A DNA stretch of 64,000 bases from Macrosoma leucophasiata (Eukaryota > Arthropoda > Insecta > Lepidoptera > Hedylidae). The position numbers and the translations under genes were made by a program. The stretch is from NCBI GenBank assembly GCA_036365455.1, contig JAWQUS010000022.1, forward strand, positions 6,510,001 through 6,574,000, in the 5' to 3' direction. Of this stretch, positions 11,757 through 22,000 are shown piece after piece; positions within the stretch are counted from its first letter, which is position 1, and every line of letters begins with the position of its first letter. The notes under the pieces were generated by a model. The model saw only the letters and a program-made list of their open reading frames with translations. It searched no databases and was not told where the DNA came from.

Positions 11757-12049
11757 CATAGAGCAACACCGGAGGGGAGTAGCCATATGCAGGCTTTCCC
11801 CTCTGTCAAAGTACAACCCGAAGTGGGCCTATACCTGTCTCCTAGATGTTTAAATGTGTGCGCGAAATTGTTTCTGTATTTTGTTAAAGTCAAGGTGTGA
11901 GTTTCGTAGTAACAGACGATTTTTGTAGTGTGCGTGTGTGTCGCACGCATTTCCCTCCGCAAAAAATGACAGACTGTTTTGCATCGGTGATACACGCTAT
12001 GGCTACTCCCCTCCGGTACGCCACAACCGGTGGGCCGAGTTGCTCTATG
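11757..12049 (+). mobile_element. hAT-type MITE (family C)
   Basis: CATAGAGCAACACCGG to GTTGCTCTATG, with flanks GGTTTCCC and GATTTCCC (8-bp duplication with one change). Confidence 0.8.
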
Positions 12050-12194
12050 GATTTCCCCTAAAAAAACGTATTGATGGGATTGACAATAGAATATTGGTAA
12101 GTTGAATTAAAACTACCAAATAAATAAGTTCAAAAAACTTTATTTCGGCTCCTTTTCAATAGGTTTACAGTTAATAGTTAATATCTATTACTCC

Positions 12195-12744
12195 CAGTGT
12201 CGTAGCTACTTGAGCGCCCAGGGCGAGATTAAAAATTTGCGCCCGCCCCGAAAAAAAATTGTAGAACTTTTTCTATAGGAGAGTGTAAAACAACAGGTAA
12301 AATATAATGACTTTATACTTTGATTGATTAAATTTAGGTACATTATAAAATCTGCTAAAACTTTACCATCCTGGCTTAAAAAAAAAAATCAACTAGAATC
12401 AGGGTACGTTCAGAAGCAGAGTGAAACTTCAAACTTTGTTTTACTTGCTCGATTGTTTTAATAATGTTTGATTTTGTAATATTGAATTTTTTCAAACAAT
12501 ATTCAAGTGCCAAAGTCATATAGTTTACGACACTGCAATACCGCGTAACTACGTATTGCAATACCGCGTAAGTGCAAAAATAACAAAAATGAGATTTTGT
12601 ACTTAAACTGTGTTTTTTTTTCTACATTTTCTGGTACATTTATTACTTTAAAAAGATTTGCCTCTATGGGGTTTGCAAGTGCGACCCCTTGAGGTCTGTG
12701 CCCCTGGCAGCCGCCCCTGCTGCCAGCCCCTAGCTACGACACTG
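12195..12744. mobile_element. Non-autonomous hAT element with perfect 8-bp target duplication
   Basis: Ends CAGTGTCGTAGCTA and TAGCTACGACACTG, flanked on both sides by ATTACTCC (12187-12194 and 12745-12752). 550 bp without a transposase frame. Confidence 0.8.
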
Positions 12745-12752
12745 ATTACTCC

Positions 12753-13327
12753 CTCCATTTTTGTCTATAATTCATCTTCTTACTTAAAAATCTATGATGG
12801 TTGCTCTTAAAAAAATAGCTTCTAGTCACTGCCGTCTGTTCACTTTCGTTTAATAATCTGATCCCATGATATTCAAACACTTTATTGTATAACAAAAATA
12901 GGAACTATTTTATAACACTTCAACGTACCATAACACTATTGAAAAGTGAACGAGCGCACATCCAATTTCGTGCAAACACCTAAGACTAACACTTATATAA
13001 AATATAGTAACAAACACTTTGGTCTCATTTATAAATAATAATTTAAGTTTACACATAAGTCGATACTTTTGGACCCTCAGGCTAAATTATACTAACAATA
13101 ATTTAAAGCAATACTTATTTATACAGATAATAAATGATATAATTTAATGTATTCATAAGTTTTTATTTTTAAGTATATTTTACTAATAACCTACGGACAT
13201 ATTAAAATTTTCATAATTTATAAATAATTAAGTAAAGACATTTACAAGTTCACAATTTTTTATATGCTATACCTAAGTGATCACACTCATTTAATATCAA
13301 AATCAAATAAGTTATGTATTCGTTTTT
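12753..13327. other. A+T-rich stretch, possible distal 3' UTR
   Basis: Very A+T-rich, without frames. On the minus strand an AATAAA lies at 12881-12886. It could belong to a distal last exon of the anoctamin gene, but nothing proves this. Confidence 0.3.
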
Positions 13328-13592
13328 ACTGATGGTTGAGCTCTAGTGACGGAGCTCGCGGGCGTAGGCCGCACTACCTAATATACTTGCCGCTAAATGG
13401 TAGTCTTCAGCACTATCGTGTTCCGGTGTGGTGGTAATGTACAGAGACAGGCACAGAGGCATAACACCTTAGGCCTCAGGAATGGTAACGAATCTGCATT
13501 TTGACCTTGGTCTTTGTGTTAGTGTCTATAGGCAGTTAGTGTTTGCAGACATCACTTTACATCAATGTGAACTGCATGCTCGTTTGCCACTT
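13328..13592 (+). repeat. Repeat A copy
   Basis: ACTGATGGTTGAGCTC to GTTTGCCACTT. Its tail is replaced by the ATT end of the neighbouring SINE. Confidence 0.75.
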
Positions 13593-13959
13593 AATAATAA
13601 TAATAATGGCAACCCATTATACGTCCCACTGCTGGGCACGAGTCTCTCCCCTTTTTTGGGGGGAAGCCTGGAGCTTACTCCACCACGCTGCTCCAATGCG
13701 GATTGGTGGAGGTGGGTGGGTTAGTGGCCAACCCGCTGCCGGATGTTTTCAAACCGCCCATTAGGCCTCCGACAAGGTTTTACGACTGCTATCCATCGAT
13801 AGCAACCGGGACCGACGGCTTAACGTGCCCTCCGAAGCACGGAAACGCGCATTCAATTTGCCACTAGCGGTCACCCGTCATACTACCCGACCGCGCCCGT
13901 AGTGCTTGACCGAGTAGATCGTATACGATCTACACCAGCCGCTGGGCCATGCGCGCTTC
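13593..13959 (-). mobile_element. 5S rRNA-derived SINE (family B), full length
   Basis: (ATT)n tail at the left, head GAAGCGCGCATGGCCC at the right (reading minus). Joined head to tail with repeat A. Confidence 0.8.
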
Positions 13960-14335
13960 TACTTACATGACATAAGAAAAAATTAGATCATCAAGTCAAT
14001 TTAGTTATGACGACCAACTTATTATACAAAGGAGACGTTCCAAAATGTATGAAACTTGGGCCCGCACCTTGTACGCTATATTGAGAAAAGAAGCATAATC
14101 TCGTACTAAAAAAAAAACTGGTTGCCTGTAATGTCGGTTTTACGGGCGAAGATTTTACGTGACAACGTCTTTTTCTCGGTAGAAAGGCATTCGCCGGTCC
14201 GACAGGCCTCTCTCTCGTTCGGTGACTCATCGTTACGTTACCGGGCGTTACACTTTTTCATGAGTGACTCCGAGCCGCAACCTAATTTAAGACGTTGTCA
14301 CGTCAATAAATTTCAGCTAACCTAACCTATGCCTA

Positions 14336-14575
14336 ACTAGCATAGTTGGTAATAGATGGCGCTGCTGCTACCATAAAGCAATGCAATAAATGTGAAGGAA
14401 AGATTTGACAAATCGGGCTGGACTTCAGTAGCTCAATTGGAAGAGCGGCTGGACTAGATTCCCAGTAGGCCGCGAGTTCGAGTCTCGCCTGAAGTCAAAT
14501 TTTTCTTTCCATTTTTCTTTAAAATAAAATATATTTCACAAGCATGTGTTAATGCGAAATAATATAAAACAATTA
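14336..14575 (+). repeat. tRNA-Tyr-like repeat unit, single copy
   Basis: Same unit as the 19067-21480 array: CTAACTAGCATAGTTGG, GATGGCGCTGCTG, the tRNA-like sequence, then CACAAGCATGTGTTAATGCG. Confidence 0.75.
14421..14496 (+). tRNA. tRNA-Tyr-like sequence, nominal anticodon AGA
   Basis: Folds with acceptor ACTTCAG/CTGAAGT, D stem GCTC/GAGC, anticodon arm CTGGA-CTAGATT-CCCAG and T stem GCGAG/CTCGC. Box A is TAGCTCAATTGG and box B AGTTCGAGTCT. TTTTT follows the 3' end closely, as a Pol III terminator would. The anticodon stem has an A.C mismatch, so it may be a pseudogene. Confidence 0.5.
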
Positions 14576-15815
14576 AAGGAGATGTTGCGAGCTCGGCTCT
14601 AGATCGTACACATCCTCAAAAAATCGGTAAATTAAAGAAGAATCCGAAAAAAATGCAATTTATTTATTCAAGTATATATTTTAGAGTTACTACCACATTT
14701 AATTCAAACGATTTTATCATTTTTAACGATATTCAACATGGCGGCGACACAGCCGACGCTTATTTAAATTGGATATCGATTAGCCTCGAATTTGGTCTAA
14801 ACGTCAATCGTAATAAGACGAAAGTAATGATAATTGACCGTGCTAACAATAACTCGCCAGAGGTCACCAGAATTGCGAATTGTGAAGTTGTGCAGTCATA
14901 TATATATCTAGGGGCTCTTATTTCGAACAACGGCGGAAGCGTAGATGAAATTAAGCGGCGTATGGCTATTACAAGGTCGGCTATGGGCAAACTCACAAAA
15001 ATATGGAAGAACCGGAACATCACAAAAGCCACGAAAACCCGGCTGGTGAGAGCGTTAGTGTTTCCCATATTTTTCTACGCAGCTGAAACGTGGACGCTGA
15101 GAGAAAGTGAAAAAAAGAGGATAGATGCACTAGAAATGTGGTGCTGGCGAAAAATGCTTGGAATATCGTGGACTCAATTCAGAACTAACGCATCCATACT
15201 TCAAGAACTCGATATCAAGCAGCGTCTATCCTCCGTGGTTCAGTCTCGAATTCTTACGTTTTTCGGACACGTTTCGAGACGGTGTGAACACTCCATAGAG
15301 CGCTTGACCGTCCAGGGAGTTTTCAACGGCAGAAGAGGACGTGGTAGATCTCCTATGCGCTGGGCCGATCAAATCAAAGCCGCTACTAAGAAATCGTTCT
15401 ACGAGTGCACCCGAAAAGCCTCGGTACGTGAGGAGTGGCGGCGAGTTGTGAAGCAAGCCACCAACCCTGAAGTGACAACCACGACGACTCTGTCAAGAGT
15501 TTAACGACCAAGAAGAAGAATCGATTAGTTTAAGTTCTTAGTATTAACACATGAAATCGATTTCGAAAGTATTCAGAAAATATTACTTTTTTCTCCAAGT
15601 TTTATATAATTTAAAAAATTAAAATGTCAAAATGACATCGCCCGCCATATTGGATTGAGTTGCAATTCTAACTGCAAATTATTTTGTAACTGCAAACAAA
15701 GCTTAATAAGTGAAAATATGCAGTAAAAAACGTTTTTGTATTGATTTTGCCTGTTAATGATATTGTGTACAATACATGGACGGAGGTCCATACATTTTTG
15801 CAACATCTCCTTTCA
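14576..15815. mobile_element. DNA element with AAAGGAGATGTTGC ends, carrying a LINE insertion
   Basis: Outer ends AAAGGAGATGTTGC and GCAACATCTCCTTT are inverted. Its left part is repeated at 17204-17392 and its right end, inverted, at 62607-62682. Superfamily not identified. Confidence 0.6.
14784..15519 (+). mobile_element. 5'-truncated RTE/Daphne-like LINE remnant (reverse transcriptase C-terminus)
   Basis: An intact frame to 15504 encodes the end of a LINE reverse transcriptase and what follows it: LEFGLNVNRNKTKVMIIDR, then YIYLGALISNNGGS, KTRLVRALVFPIFFYAAETW, MWCWRKMLGISW and GRGRSPMRWADQI. These match the 'endonuclease-reverse transcriptase' proteins of insects. The catalytic YADD region is missing. 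It is flanked by ATCGATTAG at 14775-14783 and 15520-15528, a likely target duplication, and ends AGAAGAAGA. The frame's upstream methionine (14653) lies in the host element and is not LINE sequence. Confidence 0.85.
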
Positions 15816-15829
15816 GCTATTCAAATCGT

Positions 15830-16130
15830 TTATTATACCTTCAATTAATAAAATTGTCGTAAGTATATTTCAAAAACATAATGTCGTACTTAGTAGCAAT
15901 ATGTTGACATATTTTTGTAATACAAAAATTACATAAAATATATTTTTTTTTTCACATTATTCTTTGAGTATTTTTTCATGATTCTGCGTATTTTTTGCTA
16001 TCTTTCGATACAGTGTACAACGGGCCCAAAGTAGAACTTGTCCTATAATCTGAGATGACGTTGATTGATAAAGATATTTTTATTGACAGTTAATGGCGTG
16101 TGCAATATTTTTAAAAAAATCATTGGTTAC
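15830..16130. other. Unassigned A+T-rich stretch
   Basis: Nothing recognised. Confidence 0.4.
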
Positions 16131-16133
16131 TAC

Positions 16134-16352
16134 AATTTTTTTTTATGTAATGGGCGTAGCAAACAAGCATGCAGTTCACATTGATGTTAAGTGATGACTG
16201 CAGCCTATAGACACCCACATGAAGACCAAGGTCAAAATGCAGATGCGTTACCACTCCTGAGACCTAAGATGTTATGCCTCTGTGCCGGTATATTAGGTAA
16301 TGCGGTGGTGCTTACGCCCCCGAACTCCGTCACTGGATCTCTACCACCAGTA
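16134..16352 (-). repeat. Repeat A copy with internal deletion
   Basis: T tract to CTCTACCACCAG. The segment between GTGCCGG and ATATTAGG is lost. Confidence 0.7.
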
Positions 16353-16585
16353 AAAGCTGCCAGTAGCCAGTAAATCTTATGTAATGAACAATCAGTTGAG
16401 ATACTACTTACAGCTCAGTACAACTTTCATTGACTCTAGCGATGTCGATAACATTTATTTGGGTGTAGTTTTAGATTTAAATGGAACTCAAGAGAATCAG
16501 AGAAAATAAGTTTTCAAAGTTATGAATGCAGTGCCATCTGTTGTTGACTATCAGTTATTGTCATGTTGTGCTCTTTGTTTAAAAT

Positions 16586-16884
16586 AATAATAAGGGCAAC
16601 CCTTGATAAGTCCCACTGCTGGGCACGAGTCTCTCCCTTTCTATATGGGAGGCCTGGAGCTTACTCCACCACGCTGCTCCAATGCGGGTTGGTGGTGATA
16701 CGTGTTAGTGGCCAACCCGCTGTCGGATGTTTTCAAACCGCCCATAAGGCCTCCGACAAGGTTTAACGACTGCTATCTATCGATAGCAACCGGGACCGAC
16801 GGCTTAACGCGCCCTCCGAAGCACGAAAACGCGCATTTAAATTTGCCACTAGCGGTCACCCATCACACATGCCATGCGCGCTTC
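16586..16884 (-). mobile_element. Family B SINE, 5' head shortened
   Basis: The tail and middle are well kept; part of the 5S-like head is deleted near 16870. Confidence 0.7.
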
Positions 16885-16889
16885 ATTCG

Positions 16890-17203
16890 CGCTCTTTGTT
16901 TAATTAATAATAACTATTCTGCAATAGATGGCGCTGATATGAAAAAATAGAGACGCTGGTGCCATTAAATTAGACATTCTTTTCGATCATTGCCAATATG
17001 TATTACTGTCATTGTGTGATGCGTGGTGAAGATGGTCGTTGTACAACAGCAACGTGCGCGTCTAGGCCGTCAGACGCGCGCGACATTCGACGCGTCCAAG
17101 TGCCCGCTGGTCGCTCTGAAAAAGTTTTAAAATATTGCGGTTACAACAAAACGAAAAGTCAAATCTCCGTCAATTGGACCCGTAACGTCCGATACAGACG
17201 CAA
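16890..17203. other. Unassigned stretch with a short open frame
   Basis: A plus-strand frame (16998-17261) is Cys- and Arg-rich but shows no known domain and runs into a transposon fragment. I do not call it a gene. Confidence 0.35.
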
Positions 17204-17392
17204 ACAAAGGAGATGCTGTGAGCTCGGCTATGATGCGTACACTTCCTCAAAAAATGTGTGAATTAAAGAAGAATCCGGAAAAATACAAATAATTTATTCA
17301 AGAATATATTTTAGAGTTACAATTACATTTAATTCAAACGATTTTATCATTTTCAAATATGTTCAACATGGTGGCGATACAGCCTACACTTG
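17204..17392 (+). repeat. Left part of the AAAGGAGATG element
   Basis: Matches 14576-14755 closely (AATTTATTCAAGAATATAT and ATTTAATTCAAACGATTTTA). It has no LINE insertion. Confidence 0.7.
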
Positions 17393-17491
17393 GGATAGTA
17401 CCTATGTTGATAAAACAAAACTAATGCTATCTGTATCTTACTAGTACATCACATATTCCAAAATAAATAAAAAATAGATATTTGTATGTAC

Positions 17492-17672
17492 CTCCACCAT
17501 TATCGCTCTTCTGAGTAATCAGTTGTCTATACTCAGTAGACAACCTTCGTCTTCCGTGTTCGTATTTAGCCTCTTTCGCCAGTAGAGTCTCCCTCTGCAT
17601 TTGAGTTCGCAACACAGTAGGTACGTCTGGTATGAATAGCTGCATAAGTCCCGTCAGACCGAAGACTACGTG
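17492..17672 (-). CDS. Anoctamin exon 24, last recognised coding exon
   Basis: Residues 1076-1135 plus one base: [40 protein letters not shown] and a charged tail to SDNGG. Acceptor TTTTACAG. A donor-like GGAG|GTACAT is present. If it is not used, the frame runs a further 20 or so residues ([11 protein letters not shown]...) to a stop near 17427. Anoctamin tails vary, so either end is possible. Confidence 0.85.
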
Positions 17673-19033
17673 CTGTAAAAAAATAATATGATTGGCTATG
17701 GACCCACATATGGATGTGTATCTTTAAATAAAAATGGAAAGAAGAATTTGCTTCAGGCGAGATTTGAACCCGCGACCATTGGGATCTCTAGTCCAGCCGC
17801 TCTCCCAACTGAGCTACCGAAGTCCACACCTGACTGTCTAATTGTTCCTTCAAAATTGCATTAATTTGGGGTGACAGTAGCGACATCTATTGCTAACAAT
17901 GCTAGTTATGCAACCGATACATATTTTTATTTAAAGTTATTTCACTCACATGTGCTGAAATAAAACTAGTTTTCGGATTTATCTCGCGTATATTAAACTA
18001 AAGTGATTATTTTAATCGAACCCGACGTTTCGGTCGCTTTTCAGCTTCCGTGGTCTCTGGCAGACTGAGGTGGCATTTGTCTAACAGCAGTTTGAAAAAT
18101 ATCACATGTGTTATTGAGAAAATTTGAATTAAATAAATCATGTGTGTATTTTTTGTGAGTGAAAGTTTGTATATATTTTAAAGCTGTTGTGAAGGAACGT
18201 GGTGTAATATTCCTCCAAAAAAAGGTCTCCGACCATGTGAGGTGATGGCATCTGTTCCGCGGCGCAGATGGCATCGTACGTTGGAAAGTTGTACCGATAG
18301 AGCAACTCATGTGAAAACTTTGTATGTGTGATTCAGCGCGGTCATACGCCATCTTCTGTACTAAACCAGTACTTGTACTTGCTCAATGTTCCACTAGATG
18401 GCATCGTATTGGACGCTACGGTATATGCAAAGTTATTTTTCAAACTAATGTAACTTAACCGGACGAATCATTATGAACAAATTTTAATATGGGGTCAACA
18501 CTGTTTAAAATATCTCTCCTTTTAATAAAAATATCATATCTGAAGAATTAGATTCTTATTTTTGTGTTTTAATTCAAATTATATTTATTTTACCTCAAAA
18601 ACAACGACAAACGCCAGTCTAGCAGCAAAAACGTGCCAGTAATGAGGCGATAAGCCGTAGGGGTCGTTATGATTGGGGGGATTCCTGTACCCCCTATATG
18701 CGCACGTTGGGGGGTCCACCTCGTTCTCATCTGCCCCCCAATCCTCCTTGTAGTCTGATGTGTTGAACACTGAAAGAAATTTGTATAACAATGTATATTT
18801 TTTCTAGAACACGACTCTTACAAAGAATTGCATCCGTCTACTTTTTGGCGGTGGTGATCGTGGTAATGGTGGTAATGGTGGTGGTGTTGGTGGCGTTCAT
18901 GGCCTTTGTGGCGTTAATGGCGTTGGTAGCGTTAATGGCGTTGGTGGCATTGGTGGTGTTAATGTCGTTGGTAGCGTTGAAGGCGGTGGTGGTGGTGGTG
19001 CAACAAAACAAAAAATGCACTACGTTAATATTT

Positions 19034-19071
<38 letters not shown>

Positions 19072-22000
19072 AATGAAAGAAAAATTTGACTTCAGGCGAG
19101 GCTCGAACTCGCGACCTACTGGGAATCTAGTCCAGCCGCTCTTCCAATTGAGCTACTGAAGCCCTGCCCGATTTGTCGAATTTTTCCTTCACATCTATTG
19201 CATTGGTTTATGGTACCAGTAGCGCCATCTATTACCAACTATGCTAGTTAGGCAACCGATATAATAGACTTTTCAGTTTATTGAATATCGTAAAGAAGTC
19301 GCTTTTACCCTTAATAATTGTTTTATATTATTTCGCATTAACACATGCTTGTGAAATATATTTTTATTTTTAAAGAAATGAAAGAAAAATTTGACTTCAG
19401 GCGAGGCTCGAACTCGCGACCTACTGGGAATCTAGTCCAGCCGCTCTTCCAATTGAGCTACTGAAGCCCTGCCCGATTTGTCGAATTTTTCCTTCACATC
19501 TATTGCATTGGTTTATGGTACCAGTAGCGCCATCTATTACCAACTATGCTAGTTAGGCAACCGATATAATAGACTTTTCAGTTTATTGAATATCGTAAAG
19601 AAGTCGCTTTTACCCTTAATAATTGTTTTATATTATTTCGCATTAACACATGCTTGTGAAATATATTTTTATTTTTAAAGAAATGAAAGAAAAATTTGAC
19701 TTCAGGCGAGGCTCGAACTCGCGACCTACTGGGAATCTAGTCCAGCCGCTCTTCCAATTGAGCTACTGAAGCCCTGCCCGATTTGTCGAATTTTTCCTTC
19801 ACATCTATTGCATTGGTTTATGGTACCAGTAGCGCCATCTATTACCAACTATGCTAGTTAGGCAACCGATATAATAGACTTTTCAGTTTATTGAATATCG
19901 TAAAGAAGTCGCTTTTACCCTTAATAATTGTTTTATATTATTTCGCATTAACACATGCTTGTGAAATATATTTTTATTTTTAAAGAAATGAAAGAAAAAT
20001 TTGACTTCAGGCGAGGCTCGAACTCGCGACCTACTGGGAATCTAGTCCAGCCGCTCTTCCAATTGAGCTACTGAAGCCCTGCCCGATTTGTCGAATTTTT
20101 CCTTCACATCTATTGCATTGGTTTATGGTACCAGTAGCGCCATCTATTACCAACTATGCTAGTTAGGCAACCGATATAATAGACTTTTCAGTTTATTGAA
20201 TATCGTAAAGAAGTCGCTTTTACCCTTAATAATTGTTTTATATTATTTCGCATTAACACATGCTTGTGAAATATATTTTTATTTTTAAAGAAATGAAAGA
20301 AAAAATTTTTGACTTCAGGCGAGGCTCGAACTCGCGACCTACTGGGAATCTAGTCCAGCCGCTCTTCCAATTGAGCTACTGAAGCCCTGCCCGATTTGTC
20401 GAATTTTTCCTTCACATCTATTGCATTGGTTTATGGTACCAGTAGCGCCATCTATTACCAACTATGCTAGTTAGGCAACCGATATAATAGACTTTTCAGT
20501 TTATTGAATATCGTAAAGAAGTCGCTTTTACCCTTAATAATTGTTTTATATTATTTCGCATTAACACATGCTTGTGAAATATATTTTTATTTTTAAAGAA
20601 ATGAAAGAAAAATTTGACTTCAGGCGAGGCTCGAACTCGCGACCTACTGGGAATCTAGTCCAGCCGCTCTTCCAATTGAGCTACTGAAGCCCTGCCCGAT
20701 TTGTCGAATTTTTCCTTCACATCTATTGCATTGGTTTATGGTACCAGTAGCGCCATCTATTACCAACTATGCTAGTTAGGCCCTCGCCTGAAGTCAAATT
20801 TTTCTTTCATTTCTTTAAAAATAAAAATATATTTCACAAGCATGTGTTAATGCGAAATAATATAAAACAATTATTAAGGGTAAAAGCGACTTCTTTACGA
20901 TATTCAATAAACTGAAAAGTCTATTATATCGGTTGCCTAACTAGCATAGTTGGTAATAGATGGCGCTACTGGTACCATAAACCAATGCAATAGATGTGAA
21001 GGAAAAATTCGACAAATCGGGCAGGGCTTCAGTAGCTCAATTGGAAGAGCGGCTGGACTAGATTCCCAGTAGGTCGCGAGTTCGAGCCTCGCCTGAAGTC
21101 AAATTTTTCTTTCATTTCTTTAAAAATAAAAATATATTTCACAAGCATGTGTTAATGCGAAATAATATAAAACAATTATTAAGGGTAAAAGCGACTTCTT
21201 TACGATATTCAATAAACTGAAAAGTCTATTATATCGGTTGCCTAACTAGCATAGTTGGTAATAGATGGCGCTACTGGTACCATAAACCAATGCAATAGAT
21301 GTGAAGGAAAAATTCGACAAATCGGGCAGGGCTTCAGTAGCTCAATTGGAAGAGCGGCTGGACTAGATTCCCAGTAGGTCGCGAGTTCGAGCCTCGCCTG
21401 AAGTCAAATTTTTCTTTCATTTCTTTAAAAATAAAAATATATTTCACAAGCATGTGTTAATGCGAAATAATATAAAACAGTTAATATTTAAGTTTTCACT
21501 TCTGCCGGCACTCTCGCTCCCTTTTTTCCGTGTCCGCTCTCTCGCTTGCACGCTCGGCGGAGGCGGAACGTGATACTTATTCGTGCGTGCAGCCGGCGCG
21601 GCGTTCATCGAGTTATCAGGCCAAAATTATACCTATTAGTACTTACATGATAACGAATGATCGATATATCCGCGCAATGTGTTGTCAGGTGAATATACAT
21701 ATTTGTAGACCATACGCGGTATGAAGTCACTGGTATAGGCAATCACGAACGCCTGGAAAGAAGGAATAATAATAATGGCAACCCATTATACGTCCCACTG
21801 CTGGGCACGAGTCTCTCCCCTTTTTTTGGGGGAAGGCCTGGAGCTTACTCCACCACGCTGCTCCAATGCGGATTGGTGGAGGTGGGTGGGTTACTGGCTA
21901 ACCCACTGTCGGATCTTTTAAAACCGCTCATAAGGCCTCCGACAAAGTTTAACGACTGCCATCCTTTGATAGCAACCGGGACCGACGGCTTGACGTGCCC

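Larger units (their letters stand above)
19067..20780 (-). repeat. Left arm of tRNA-like array: six tandem minus-oriented units
   Basis: Units of about 305 bp that appear almost identical. Each carries a tRNA-Tyr-like sequence followed (on the minus strand) by a T run and A+T-rich spacer. The arm ends at GCTAGTTAGG, where the orientation flips. Confidence 0.9.
20781..21480 (+). repeat. Right arm of tRNA-like array: plus-oriented units
   Basis: Begins with the last 15 bases of a tRNA-like copy (CTCGCCTGAAGTC) and continues with two full units in the plus orientation. This makes a large inverted repeat with the left arm. Confidence 0.9.

Noticed and set aside
14653..14783. N-terminal 44 codons of the 283-codon frame
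   Set aside because: They lie in the host DNA element, which is repeated at 17204-17392 without the LINE. They are not part of the reverse transcriptase.
16412..16435. Possible 24-nt terminal or internal anoctamin exon (donor-like TTAC on plus at 16408)
   Set aside because: The phase could fit, but the acceptor is weak and eight codons cannot be recognised. Too speculative to annotate.
16998..17261. Cys/Arg-rich 87-codon plus frame
   Set aside because: No recognisable domain, and it ends inside a transposon fragment. Codon usage gives no support.
18791..19159. 122-codon plus frame with [16 protein letters not shown] and a transmembrane-like look
   Set aside because: It is a translation of a GGTGGT/GTTAATGGC simple repeat and runs into a poly(T) tract and the tRNA-like array.
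19089..21405. CRISPR-like or satellite interpretation of the regular ~305-bp array
   Set aside because: The repeats are long and uniform, without short unique spacers, and the host is a eukaryote. A tRNA-like tandem repeat explains it.
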